From the NCBI GenBank assembly GCA_024220505.1, contig JAKZZE010000020.1:434001-498000 (forward strand): DNA of 64,000 nucleotides. The letters are read 5' to 3'. Each line of letters starts with the position of its first letter. The first letter of the stretch is position 1. The translations under genes were made by a program, and so were the position numbers. The notes beneath the pieces are model-generated. The model was not told the DNA's origin. It did no database searches and was given only the letters and a program-made list of their open reading frames with translations. Positions 22,953-35,499 of this stretch are shown one piece after another. Source of the stretch: Rhizopus arrhizus. Taxonomy: Eukaryota > Mucoromycota > Mucoromycetes > Mucorales > Rhizopodaceae.

Positions 22953-24702
22953 ATGAGTTCCATCACAGAAGAGACAGGTTGTATAGAATGTCAAAAACCT
23001 GCCACATTCATGTGCTCATCGTGTGGACATGATGGACCAAGATACTGTTCTGTTGATTGTCAAAAAAATCACTGGCAAAAAAATCACTATAAAGTATGTA
23101 AAGCAGCTGTAAGAAATAGACAAAGAATACAACAAGAAACAAGTATGAATTCACCCTTTTAATACATAAACAAAACCAAAATCTGAGTGATTATTAGATG
23201 ATATACCCTTGAATGATTTATCAAATCAAAATAAAGAAGAAGAGGATGAAGATGAGGAATCGTTAGCAGAAGAATTGATCTTTTATACAAATCAAATTTA
23301 TAGAATTATTAAGCCAGTTGTGGCATGTATCATATTAAGCATATTCTGGGTTAAAGTTTCATTTAGCGGCCAAAGTGATTACAGGTAAATGGCTTGTATC
23401 TATTTAAATATATTAAGTATTTGTGTAGTCCATCAAGGCCCAATTATATAAGCATTTCTACTTCTACTACAAGCAGCAGTAGTAGTAGTAATAGTAACAG
23501 CACATCTATTGGAACTTCATTTATAACAGCAGCCATTATCATTGGACAAATCATTGCAGTAACAATTATTATCGTGTTTTTATTTAAAAAGGGATGGATT
23601 AAGGTCTTGATTGGATTCTTTATGATTGTTGTGTTGCTTTTATTAGGATTTATGACTTATTTATTATTACTGTAAGTCATCGATACATGTGGAAATGGAA
23701 ATGGAAAACTTATTTTTATTAGTAACTTAATACAAGTATTTTTGATACCACTGGATTATACAACAATGGTTTTTGCATTATGGAATTTTGCTGTTGTTGG
23801 GTTGGTCTCAATATTTTGGAAGGGTCCGTTATGGCTACAACAATCTTATTTAACCATGATGAGTTCACTGATGGTAAACTTTATATACCTGAACAATCTA
23901 TGTGCTCATATAATTTTGCAGGCGTTCTCATTAACCGGATTAGAGCAGTGGACAACTTGGATATTACTAGGCTTACTAGCTATCTGGGGTATATTTTTGA
24001 ATCTACCAAAAGCAACCAACTTAATGAATGATTAGATTTGATCGCTGTACTTTGTCCATTTGGTCCTTTGAAGTTATTAATTGAAAGCTCAAAAAGTCAG
24101 CAACGTGAAGTACCTGCCTTGCTTTATTCTGTGAATGCCATCTGGCTGATGATGGCCAATCCAGGACAGCACTTTTATAATTCCGACAACCATCCGAATG
24201 AAGATCAATTTCAACATTCTGGTCAGACTTTTGATCAACAAAGGGCAAGTCATGATGGGTTTATGCGGTTAAATGATTCAAGTCAGCCAACGATCATGTT
24301 GAATAATAATACGACAGCAACAACAACAAATGAAGCAAAGAATGAAAATGATAAAGAGGACGATGATGACGATGGTATACTAATATGTCATGAACAGACA
24401 ATGAAGATTAACAATATTTGGTAGCTGAACGAACTGGTCTTAAACTTGGATTAGGTGACTTTGTGTTTTATAGTGTCTTGATTGCAAGAGCAGCTATGTA
24501 TGACTGGATCACAACTGTTTGCTGTACAATTGCTGTCTTGACTGGTTTAACAGCCACGATATTTTTACTTGCCATCTATAAAAAGGCTTTACCTGCTTTA
24601 CCTATATCCATCGCCTTTGGGATCTTATTTTATTTTGTTGCAAAAGCTGTCCTTGTTCCTTATATAGGCGCCATTTGTGTATTTGGTATGATTGGCTTAT
24701 AA
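22953..24702 (+). CDS. Presenilin-type aspartyl intramembrane protease fused to an N-terminal MYND zinc finger
   Basis: Seven exons (22953-23142, 23198-23384, 23429-23671, 23723-23873, 23922-23988, 24036-24374, 24425-24702) splice in frame to 484 aa. Residues 10-49 form a MYND-type finger: C10-x2-C13, C21-x2-C24, YC32-x3-C36, H45-x3-C49. An acidic linker and the first membrane segment follow. Presenilin core: LWNFAVVGLVSIFWKGPL, then IWDLIAVLCPFGPLKLL with catalytic D280, a hydrophilic Asn/Asp-rich loop, KLGLGDFVFYS with D404, and KKALPALPIS with the PAL motif (449-451). Presenilin is the catalytic subunit of gamma-secretase. Residue 279 is Trp where metazoan, plant and Dictyostelium proteins have Tyr. 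No Met occurs between the finger and the third membrane segment, so the finger exon supplies the start codon. Confidence 0.9.
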
Positions 24703-24771
24703 AACATTTCGTTTGCAGTAAAAAAATAATAATAAAAATAATAATAAAAATAATAAAAAAAAAAAGCTTCA

Positions 24772-24844
24772 TCATTTATTATCTGCCATTGTGTTATTTT
24801 CATTATTAATAACAGTAATTGAATTAGTAGTAGTAATAGTAGCT

Positions 24845-24875
<31 letters not shown>

Positions 24876-25536
24876 GTGATAATCTATGAAATGCTGAAGG
24901 CGTTATTGCTGGAGGTGGATCAACATTTAATAGATTCCGTATTGTTGGTGTTCCAATATTATTAGTTGTATTCGTTTTAATCGGTGCTAACTGTAGTCTG
25001 TCTTCTTCCTCTCTTTTTCTTTTTTCCCGTGACATTGACCCATTTTGGATATTGGGAACATGTAGAGGAGGACGATAGATATCCCGGCTGATACTATCGG
25101 AATAGGGCTGATCCATGATTGGTTGATGATAGAATCCACTATGATTACTTGAAGAAGAAGAAGAGTCTAAGGTATCTAATAAATGTTGATGTCTTCCGGA
25201 TGAACCGAGTAAATTCCTCAAGATATTTTCAATAGCTGATAAACGTTCTTCTATTGATTGAATATTTGTAATGGGTGGTGATGGCTCAGGTAATGATTTC
25301 TTTCGAACAGGTTGTGTGATCAAATGTACATTATTATTCAGTCTTTCTCTTATGACCGATGTTGGAGCACCCGGTTTTTGATTTATGACATATTTACATT
25401 CAACACGAGCCTTTAGACAACCTGTGCAAGGATATTCTCCATTACATTTCGTCTTCTTCCTTCTACATTCTCCACAAGCACTGATCACCTTGAGTCTTTT
25501 ACGTTTTATTTTATCATTTTCTATCGGCTTATTCAT
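24772..25536 (-). CDS. Zn2Cys6 transcription factor
   Basis: Intronless, 254 aa from MNKPIENDKIKRKR. The zinc cluster sits at residues 20-47: C-GE-C-RRKKTK-C-NGEYP-C-TG-C-LKARVE-C, spacing 2-6-5-2-6, preceded by the usual basic residues. A short coiled segment follows (IEERLSAIENILRNLL), a likely dimerisation helix. The rest is low-complexity Ser, Asn and a run of ten Thr. There is no fungal_trans middle homology domain, so it is a short member of the class. The start was chosen at the ATG beyond the upstream T-run, because earlier in-frame codons read a poly-Phe tract. Confidence 0.85.
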
Positions 25537-25804
25537 TTTATAAAATAGAAAAAAGGAAAAGAAAAAAAAAAAAAAAAAAGATTTGCCTCCCCGCACACTC
25601 TTTACGGAAAAAAAAAAAAATTAAAAAGGGAGGAAAAGTAAGAAGGAAAGGAAAGGAAAGAGAAGGGATGAAGCAGATATTAAAAAGGAGAGAAGAAAAA
25701 AAAAAAAAAAAGAAAAACTTTTTCCTTTTTATTTATTCATGCTTACGCTTGCCACTAAAAGGGACTTTCTCGTGTAGTTAAAGTTCTAGATTTAAAATGC
25801 GCCA

Positions 25805-27488
25805 CTATTCAAAGGCAACTTGAGCTGGAAGACGGAATGTTAAACAATACATATTCTTTTTAGGAGCCACGGTACGAACGAAATGCAAAGAGATCTCGTT
25901 TATCGGAGATCCCATCACTTTAGTTACACGCTATGTATTGCAAGTTATATAAAGGCTTGAACCTGTTTTTTTAGTCTTACTTGTCTAATATCATTCACCG
26001 GATCGGAACTTCTTGTAAAACAATGACAGTGAATCATTGGAAGATATGATTGTTGTTGATCCTTGTAGATACCTTTGAAAGCATCTATCATTTCATTATT
26101 AATCACTCATACTCCTTTAGATTCTTTTTTTATTACCCAAGAATTCTATGGCCGTAGCAGGTAAATTCATAATGAAATGGTCAAATTGTTTTCCTTGCTG
26201 ACGAAGATCATGTATTGCTTTCTTTATAAACTCACGTCCATCCATATTAAAAGCATAAATATTCTCCTTGATCTATTATGTATTTTTAATCATCATTTTA
26301 TACACATGCGTATATATACCTTGTTGAGTTTAATATTCTCACAAAGCCATTCATAAGAAGTAGGATTTAAATCATTTGCATAAACAACGCAACCTTTCTT
26401 GACAGAAGGTATAGAAAAAGGTCCTACTCCTGCCATCACATCACCTATATAATATGAACATCATATACATAAACCCTATATTTTCCCTTACAGATATATT
26501 CTCCTTTTTTAAATATCCGAACTAATCGACAATGTTCAGCTTGAAGTCTCGAATTCCAATAGACTTTTGAAAAATCAAATTTGAACCTGCATTCATTTTC
26601 TTTCTATTGAATTTGTTGATGTAAATATCTAAAGGAGATTGTTTGTAGTGACTTACAAGTTCAGTAATCATATTTGAATCACCAGCTAATATTTCCATTT
26701 CAAAATTACGATATGTGTTATCAATATTATTCGTTTTATTCACTACACTTTTTATTTTTTTATTTTTCTATCTTGTTGTTTAGTCTCAACGAGTGATATA
26801 TTGATTTGACTTACATCAAGTATAACTTGAGCTATTAAATACTTGAATGCCATATTTTCTTCTTTTAAATTCAAATGAGCTATAAGCTACAATATTAACA
26901 TTTGTCTAAATCTCACTATTAAATCATTACCAATGTGTCCTGTTGCTGTATAAGAAGAAGGTGTCTCTTCATCTCCTTCAGGCATAACAGAATATAAAAT
27001 TTGTTCTAACAAGAGATTGAATATTCAATTCAATATAAAACAGAATAGATCCTAACCTGTAGTCCAATAATTATAATCTACTTTAAACCTATGTTTTATC
27101 ACCTCAAAACCTTCTATCATTTTTAACTTGTCTTCTTCAAGTTGTTTTATTTCTTTATTTATTGCTTAATACTCTCTTCTTCTCATATAAACACGTTATT
27201 TTACCTTTTATATCAAGGTTAAGCAAAACTAACTTTGTTTCTTTAGTATCTGATATCACATTATGAAGTCTAGGCAAGTTTAATAGCTCGCTTCAAAGGA
27301 TTTAGTTTTCGAAAAAAAGAAACTTCACTCATTTTTTTTTTTTTTTTTTTTTACTTTTCAAGACAAGTAATAATCTGGTTTACTTTAGGAGAAGGTATAC
27401 GAATGGCTAATGCTTCAAAAGTAGCATCAAATGCACTTTTATCTAACACGGTTCTTCCTCTATTTAATGGTGGTAAGATATCTTTCAT
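25805..27488 (-). CDS. TRM5: tRNA (guanine37-N1)-methyltransferase Trm5
   Basis: Eleven exons splice without any frame break to 393 aa: 27355-27488, 27205-27290, 27057-27164, 26931-27005, 26815-26879, 26657-26767, 26492-26603, 26320-26444, 26137-26272, 25981-26084 and 25805-25930. Family blocks in order: [71 protein letters not shown] (SAM-binding loop), [13 protein letters not shown] and [15 protein letters not shown]. The last carries the NPP-like NLP motif. The enzyme makes m1G37 (and the yW precursor) next to the anticodon, preventing frameshifting, and acts in cytosol and mitochondria. An open frame on the opposite strand at 27,403-27,624 is antisense to exon 1. Confidence 0.93.
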
Positions 27489-30400
27489 GGATGATAAAAA
27501 AGAAATCTATTTAAATGACCGCAAAAAAAATTTACCGCAAAAAGAATTCAAGATGCTGTCACAGCATGCTTGTTACTGGGTTTTTTGGGTAACTGAGAAA
27601 ACTGTACAAAGTTTTGGTCTGTAATGAGAAGATCTGGAATTAAGGGTGAGACAAAGTAACTTTTTTATAAACTAATGCAAATGAGGGATCATCATGTTTT
27701 ACTTGGTTATTTTGTATAACACTAAATTACCTACATAAGCAATATAGGCTTATTGCTTCTCTCATGTTGTCTTATGATAGGCCTGCTACGATCTTAGTAG
27801 TGACTGTATAACATGTTGTCATGTACTTTTTTCGTATTCTGTCAATGCTTGATTTAATTACTTGAAAAAAAAGTGTAATACTATTTACTATGACTTTGTC
27901 TAATATCATTTTTTACACAAAGGATTGAAATGTCATCAATAAAGAATCTTGTGAATCAAATATTCTGAAAGTTTGAGTTTATAAAAACCATTTCATTTCC
28001 TTCAAAACACATGTACTATCTCGGTCAAGTCGTATACAGTACAATTTCGTTTCAAGGTAATTGATTCCATCTACCTAGACCATAAATCATAGTCTTCTAC
28101 TTACGGACTTGCAACAGGCAAACCTTAATTTCACGAGGGTCATCAAGGTAACTTTTTAGTATGTGATTTAGCTGTTTTCTCCACTGATTGCCAATTCCAA
28201 TTTGTCATAATCGGCTTCTTTTCTATGGCTTACTTTCCAAATTCCCCATTTCTAATAGCATAACATTTGATATTCATCTTATGTAGCAACTTTATAACCA
28301 TTTTGTCTTTTGCTTACATCATTTGCCGGTATGGTACCAGCATTATAATACATGAATGCATCCGCAAGTATTTCAAGTATACCATGATGAATTCATAATA
28401 CAAATTTAAATTGAGTATTGATTATTAGTGAGGAAATCATTTTGACGTCCTATGTAGTCTATTGACTGTTGGATCCTATATTCTGACAGTAAAGCCAGCT
28501 TCGAACAGATTGACATGATTATCAACTATTTTTTCGTATTCAGAGTGTGGTTCAATACTATGGAATTAAAACAAAATGGAAGTTAGGTCATGGTTACCAT
28601 TTATCTTTTGAAAAGCTAATTTATACTTGTGCACATTTGACAAAGCAAGATCTTTTAGAGTGTTGCTTTTTTCCAGTGTTTCGTATATGTTCTCTTTGTT
28701 ATCCAAGCAAATATTTTAATTTTCAAAAAGAAGAATTGATGCAAGTTGCTGTTGTTGATTATCAGCAAGTGAGTCCAACAGACTATTTTTGTTTTCTCAA
28801 TAAGGTGAAGGGCATAGATCTGTGAGAATGTACAAGAGAAAATATAGATCAAACAGAATGACATTATATATCTTAGTATCTGGCATCATAGTAAAGAGAC
28901 TTGAGTAATAAAATATTTGCCTTTATCATTCGTCAGACAATATTTCTAGTTTGCTGGCTATATTTGTTTTCAGGCAAGACACCAACGATATGTCTATCTT
29001 GGTCGGCGCAATTCCATAAGCCTCTACAACCTATGGTGTTTTAGTATAAATTTCGTTTAGTGCAATAAATACAATAAATCTTGCATAGGTTCAATGACTT
29101 GGGACCTGTTGGGCCTGCTTGGTTTCTTCAAATAGACTAAATGGTTCTTAAAAATCAGCCTTCATAGTTGGTCCAAATTTTATTTTTTCAAAGGCAAATG
29201 CTTTGCCTTATTTTATTATTGATCTATTAAAAAAAAAATCTTTGTCTCATTGTAGACTAAATTATCTTGTCACATCTTTTGATTTCAGTTCTTCGACTGA
29301 GTCTTTCTCACTTTAGGAGTTTTAAATTCCCATTTAATTTTAAAAATTTTTTTTTCAAAAAAGTATAAAGTAGGTCCCAGAGAAACAAGTATTTTATTTT
29401 CTATTTCTCTTCACTTTATTCATGTAAGTTTATTTAAAAATTAGGAGAAAGAAATTAAAAGTGTCGACGATGAATAAACAATGTATCACGCTGAAAATCC
29501 TGAAGCTACTGATTCTGAGTAGCTCATGAAATAAACTTAATCTTCTCTCTGAGGCACTTTATATATTCTCCATTAAAAATATTATTGGGTTTACTTACAT
29601 TTATTTTTTATTCTAGTAGAGCTGCTTTTATGAGTGTGTGTTTATATTAAATAAAATATTACTTTTCAAATCATTAAAATGTTCATATAAATATCCAAAT
29701 AATTTGAATTTGTATAAAAGAAAATTATTTAAAGGTTAACTTCAATTATATTTGGAAAAGAATTGAAGGGACATACAAAAGATGATTAGTAAAAACAATT
29801 GCTCATGCTTTTTAAAACTTACTGCCAAAAATTGAGAGGAAATAAGTTGGATGTATAATAAAAAAAGTGATATTAGTAAGTATTCAAAGTGAATAAAAGG
29901 AAAAATCAAAGGAATCTTATCGTAAATATCTAAATATTTGGAAAAGAATCCGTGTTCAATACAGTAATAGCAAATAGCATCATAATTGGTTTTCACTCTA
30001 GAACCTTTTATCTTTTTTAACCCATTTGTAGTCAACATGGCTAGTTTATGTTTTTGAAACTGTTAATGCCATGCTACCATAACATTCTACAGCCTTTACA
30101 AACTTGAAAACCATGACGATGGGCTTCAACTCCAAAATATTATAAAAGGATAAATTGCTATTGTGGCTTTGTTCAGCATATTGTTCCCAAACAACAAGGA
30201 TTTTACTCTCAATCTCATTTTTTTAAAAGAGTTGTTTATCCCAAGAAATATTGGGATATTGATTGAGAATTCATGTATAAACAGTAACGAGCTTTAGTCA
30301 TGCAGCAATTGATAAAAAAAAGGAAAATAAAGTCATATAAGAAAAATTGAACTTTTAGTCCGTAAAAAACCAACAGTAAAGAGAATGTGTTGAGATACAA

Positions 30401-32701
30401 CTATCGGGATGAGTATGTCATCAAAATGAAACACTGATGAACTTTTTATACATCAGGGACCGTACAGCCAGTAGTGCTACCGTTTTGAACTATAGATGTT
30501 TGCCGAGATGAGAAACATAAATCGGATACGGCATGAATAATCAACTGCTAAGGAAAAGTTGCATTTCCAAAGAATTGATCTCATGCAAAAAGTTCGCATG
30601 GGCACAACGCTAAGAAAAGATCCAGTCAAATATATTTAGGCAATCATTGGCCATTAGCTTTGAATGAAGATTTGACTTGGACAAGAAGGTTGAGTGATCA
30701 AATTCGTATCATCTTCAAAAAGTTGGCATGTTAAAAGTATACCAAAACTAATTCATCAAGCGAAGAGAAACAAATAGTATCAACAGAATAAAGATCAGTA
30801 TAAATTTGCTTAGTGAACTAGAGCATATGCGTACGAGAAGAACAAACGGTAATCGCAGTAAGAACCAATAAAAGAGAATATAGTATTGAATTTGACGTGT
30901 GACCCCTAGATTTCTTAAAATACCCTGTCTCTATCCCTTCCCTCTGTCATGTTTCCATTAATATATAATGCCTGAACTAGAATACAACATGAATATTCAA
31001 AAAGATAAACACGCATTAAAATATTTTGATCCTCAAATAGAAAAATTAGCATAATCAGTCCGTAAGAATTGATTGACTACAAAACTATGGACGTAAAGTA
31101 TTTAAATTTCAAGGACTATTTATACCACTACTATCAATTTCTTGAAGAACGATGAAAATAGGATTGTGATAACGAATATACCGGATAGGATGTTACCATG
31201 AAGACGTATTGCTAGTTTTGATAAAGCTACGGTCATTTAAGGAAAATAACACATGATTATTGTATGCAGTTGTAGTCATCATAAAAAAACATTAATTTGT
31301 ATATTTTTCAGACCAATGGAAGATGTTCTTTTACTGAATCCTGAATACGCTGGCAGAATCAGCTTGCTTTAAGAACCAACTGCTAAACATTAGGAAATCG
31401 TTTATCAAAAAATACAGGATGACCTTATGGCAGATATCTTAAAATTTCCTAACGAATGCTATACTAAAACCCAGTGAAATGATTACAATGATTACTGGAA
31501 TTTTAATATAATAGGATGGTAGATTCTATATAACACATCACTTTTAGATATCCAGAAAACGAAGGATTGCTATTGATCTGAAGTAGAGACCATTGCTATG
31601 CAGTAAGAATAGAAAAAAAGACAAAATGAAGGGAATATGCTACAGACGATCAAGGAGTTGCGGGTTATTTTTATATTAGAGCATAGATATATCCCTTAAT
31701 GACCAAGAAAGCTTTGGATAATTTGCTCATCCAACTCTTCTTTGTTCGATTTTTTGGACATGCAATTCCACAAGTAATTTTTATTTTTGTTATGCTATGT
31801 ATGGCTTATAAAATAGTCATTTTATTTGTACTTACTACAGCTCGAACTATGGATTTTGATTCTTTATAGAAGATGCTCTTTCTTTGATAGTTAGTGGTTC
31901 ATTATTTATGAGCAAAAGCCCTATTCATACATGCTATCCTGTGTTTTGCTGGCAAAAGAAGTGCCTGAACCTTATATGGAGTCCGCAATTCCATTGTCTT
32001 TCTTTGGAAGAGAGTTCTCAATGTTTCCAAAATAGTTATCACGTTTTCTTAATTGGCCAATATAATTTTTCTCGTTTTAGAAGTTTTAAATTCTCATTTT
32101 TTTTAAATTTATTTGGAAAGCATTTGTAATAAAAAAAAATAGATCAAGTCAATCTGCAAATGATATAAAAGGAATTTTGATTATTTTAATTATAGAAAAG
32201 TTCTGTGCGCAGCATCCTAATGCCAAAAAAACAAATCTAATCTGATTGGATAATAGATGGTTAGTCAAAAGATCATAATATTTTTTTTTATTTTAAAAAA
32301 ACGCTTTGCTTGTAAATCATCTGCCAGTTTCTATTGTGATCATTGTATAACTATATTCTGTTCTTCTCAAGAAAAAGAAAAGAAAGGACACTTTTTTGTT
32401 CTCTTGGTTCTGGATTATTCAATACTTTCAAATTATATATACAAACATGTATATCCTTAAGTTTCATGCATATTTTCTTACAGATTTAGATAAAGTAAGG
32501 GAGCCCCTGGACTTTTATTGTTTATGTAATCCATTGGATGGATTGCAATCAATTCAATTGGGGATCACTGAAAAATAAGTTGCAGTAACGATGACAATCA
32601 GCTTTCTTCTCCGACTCTTTTTACAAACAAAAACTAATATTACTAATTTTATACAATTTATCTTTATTTTTATCTTTATTTTTTTTTATTTCCTTTATAT
32701 T
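27489..32701. other. 5.2 kb gene-poor, decayed AT-rich region
   Basis: No intact gene. Short frames (for example 28,547-28,825 plus and 29,742-30,038 minus) have no recognisable domains. Scattered segments resemble each other, such as the GTTTTAAATTC(C/T)CATTT stretches near 29,322 and 32,082 and the CGCAATTCCAT stretches near 29,007 and 31,986. This suggests several decayed copies of one element. The last few hundred bases must include the promoter of the regulator at 32,702. Confidence 0.5.
28921..32150 (-). mobile_element. Possible decayed transposon genes with Zn-ribbon-like ends
   Basis: On the minus strand three places read remnants of a similar block: CRGLWNCADQDRHIVGV near 28,975-29,028, VCKGCRMLW-stop-HGINSFKN near 30,045-30,105, and RQWNCG near 31,980. 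Intact Mucorales transposon proteins I recall have a CxxC-LWNRD-NAA-N end, like the zinc ribbon and last RuvC motif of TnpB/Fanzor nucleases. The remnants carry stops and frame breaks and no upstream catalytic motif could be recovered. The identification is tentative. Confidence 0.25.
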
Positions 32702-35080
32702 ATGTCAACTACAGCTTCTAATGAATCCCAATCAAGACAACGAGTTAGTCGAGCTTGGTATACAATATATAACAAACATACTTTACTCCTTTCAATTTTC
32801 TCATGCATGTTTTAAAGTGATTTGTGTAGAAGAAAAAAAGTGAAATGCGATGGTGCAACGCCTGTTTGCACTAACTGTAAAGCGATCGGGCTAGAGTGCA
32901 CTTTTAAAGACACAACGAAAAAAGTAAACTTTAAAGCCATATGTTTCTTTATCTACATTTTCTTAATCATTTTTTAAACGGGATAGAGAGGACCACCTAA
33001 AGGCTATATAGAAGCAGTTGAAAATAGACTTTACAAATTAGAGAATTATCTAGTAGAACTATCAAAAAACGGAGATATACAGTCCAACAATATCCTGAAG
33101 GAACTCAATTCACCTCTAGAGACTCCTACAGGAGAACAAATTCGGGAGCGACCGGTGAGAAGAGTGCCCAAGTCTGAAAGAAACAAGGTGTTTTTTTGGC
33201 AGCAAGACCAGGCCGGTAAAAAAAAGAGGGAAAGTTTATGGTTGGATGAACCCGACCAGTCGTCTCGAGAGGAGGATTCTCCAGCGGATGAAGGTATAGG
33301 ACAGCTGTCGATGGATGCGAACGGACAGATGAGATATCTGGGTAAGTCTTCTGGCTACTATCTCTTGCAAAGCAGTCGAACCTATCAGAATGGCGCCTTT
33401 CATTTTGCTAGTTATGGTAAGCGTCGCAAGAGAAGACATAATCCTAAGCAGGTAGATCCGTTCGAGTTGCCACCAAAGGATCTATCAGAGCATTTGATCG
33501 TGCTTTACTTTCAGCATTTCTATCCGTTCTTGCCCTTGTTCTTTCAACGTCGGCTCTTTTCTTCTGTCGAGCAAGAGGTCACTCCGCTTTTACTCAACTC
33601 AATTTATGCGGTGGCATCAAGGATATCAGATGATGTTCGAGTCAGATCAGATCCAGCTGTACCAGATACCGCTGGTGACGTGTTTTTTGAAAGAGCAGAG
33701 AAATTACTGGATGAATCTTATGATAAGCCAAGCATATCGACCGTTCAATCACTCTTACTGCTTGCTAGTCATCAGCATGGTGCTATGCGATCTGCTAGAG
33801 CCTGGTTATACAGTGGCATGGTAAATATCGTCTTCATTAATGACATTTGCCTCTTCCTCATGTATTCACTCTGATAGGCTTTTCGAATGGCGCAAGATTT
33901 GGGTTTACACAGAAACTGTGATTACTGGAACTTACCACCAGAAGAATGTGAAAGACGTAAAAGAGTTTTTTGGTGTTGTTATGTAGTGGATCGATTGGGA
34001 AGTGCAATGTATGGAAGAGCGACAACCTTTGAAGAAAGGGACTGCGACGTACCTTTTCCCTCTGTAGACGATGATGAGAGCCTGCCTTCTGTTGCTGAAG
34101 GACAGCCGGTCAGAATATTGGATAATTTTATTAATTTGATCAAAATATGTGATATATTGGGCCACGTCCTCAAGAACATTTACTATGTGCGTTCCTTGCA
34201 AAATACGGGTGCCAAACAAGCCGATTCGGTCCTGAATATCTTAAATAAAAGGTTACATCAATGGCATGACCAGTTACCAAACTCACTGAGGATCCAAAAT
34301 AAATCAAGTCCTTCTGTGGCTGTCTGTCAACTACACATGATTTACTATACAACCCTAATCTTACTTCACCGACCGTTCACTCGAGGACCTGATCAAACAG
34401 TCTCGATACCCTCTCTTTTACCCTCTGCCTCCATCCTAGCTTCTGCTGCAGATTCAATGCTCTCTATCTTAGATCAAATGTTCGAGCATAACCAACTTGT
34501 CTACGTTTTGAACTTTTCTGTCTATTACATCTTTACAGTTGGTCTCATCTTTGTCCGAGGTGCAAGCAATCATGAAGAGCCAGCAGAGTCTAAGCTAAAC
34601 AAGTGTATCGAGGCCCTGAACAAGATCGAAACAACCTGGATCACAGCCAGCAAGAACTATCAAATCCTAGCTGAGCTGGCAGGTTACCATCATCCCGAGG
34701 CAGGTGTGCTATGGTCAGAAGATCCAAAGGACCGATGGATAGACTTTACGCTTGACCCTCAAAGTGCGCCCATCACCACCACCTTGGATCCATTTGAGGC
34801 ACCGGACATTATTCCAATCAAACCTTTTGGTTATTGGGAATCCTCTTTAGATGACTGGAATCATTTATCGCATCAGGAGGATGCACATCAAAAAGGACAG
34901 CATTTAATTCATACGGATCAGCATGTGGACGTATTGACGGGTGTTAGCTTAGACGCCTCGGATAAATCGAATGAAAAAAGTTTTATGGATTATCTTCAAG
35001 GCAGATCAATGAATCAGCAAACGCCGGAGGATGGCGGGCCATCCGTTATAAAAGATTTAGCAAACGCTTATTATTGGTAG
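32702..35080 (+). CDS. Zn2Cys6 transcription factor with fungal_trans domain (XlnR-like class)
   Basis: Four exons (32702-32757, 32818-32923, 32987-33820, 33878-35080) give 732 aa. The zinc cluster near residues 19-46, C-DL-C-RRKKVK-C-DGATPV-C-TN-C-KAIGLE-C, is completed only by the first splice. A linker and coiled helix follow (VENRLYKLENYLVELS). The middle homology domain (PF04082 type) runs from about HLIVLYFQHFYPFLPLFF through QSLLLLASHQHG to FRMAQDLGLHRNCDYWNLP and RRVFWCCY-like KRVFWCCYVVDRL. This is the class of XlnR/Xyr1-like and related metabolic activators. The target genes cannot be read. Its neighbour at 36,129 encodes a secreted protein, but linkage proves nothing. Confidence 0.93.
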
Positions 35081-35499
35081 AAACCTTTTAGATATTTATT
35101 TAAATAAAACAATAGGTTGCAGAAAACAACAAGCTTCCCGTATACCCCCATCTTTGTATCAAATTAAGTTTCTAGTGCCCTAATGGCTTTTGTTTTAATT
35201 TTCTTTTGTTCTCGCAACCTTGAATTACCCTCTTCTTTCAATAAACACATTCAATAGCGATTTACAATTTTCTATTTGTTTGGTGTGCGAGGTCAAAAGT
35301 TGTTTATCTGTCTAGGCCATCATTGAGCTTTTGGGGCCTGATAATCATATATTTGTTTTCAAATCAGATGATGAATATACAACCTAAACACATTCGCCTT
35401 CAAAAAGCGATACAATTGCAGAAATACTTGTACAGTTAGTCTCATGAAAAAGTATGTCACAAAATTCATTTTGATAAAGATCTTCTGCATAAAATAAAA
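35081..35499. other. Intergenic
   Basis: 3' region of the regulator. No gene or RNA seen. The inverted duplication starts at its right edge, near 35,500. Confidence 0.5.

Noticed and set aside
23780..24031. Alternative 83-codon frame inside the presenilin gene
   Set aside because: It crosses intron 4 and the exon 4/5 region in another frame and has no motif, while the spliced frame matches presenilin.
24720..24900. Simple repeats (AATAAT and GTAGTA) as a CRISPR-like or regulatory array
   Set aside because: They are plain microsatellites; the GTA run encodes the poly-Thr tract of the Zn2Cys6 protein on the other strand.
26522..26660. Frameshift in TRM5 near the [10 protein letters not shown] block
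   Set aside because: A normal 53-nt intron (26,604-26,656) joins ITEL to KENECRFKF in frame, so no base is missing.
27291..27354. Separate small gene starting [10 protein letters not shown] at the 5' end of TRM5
   Set aside because: This stretch is the first intron of TRM5. The real N-terminus ([20 protein letters not shown]) lies upstream at 27,355-27,488.
27403..27624. 73-codon plus-strand frame
   Set aside because: Antisense to TRM5 exon 1, with no supporting features.
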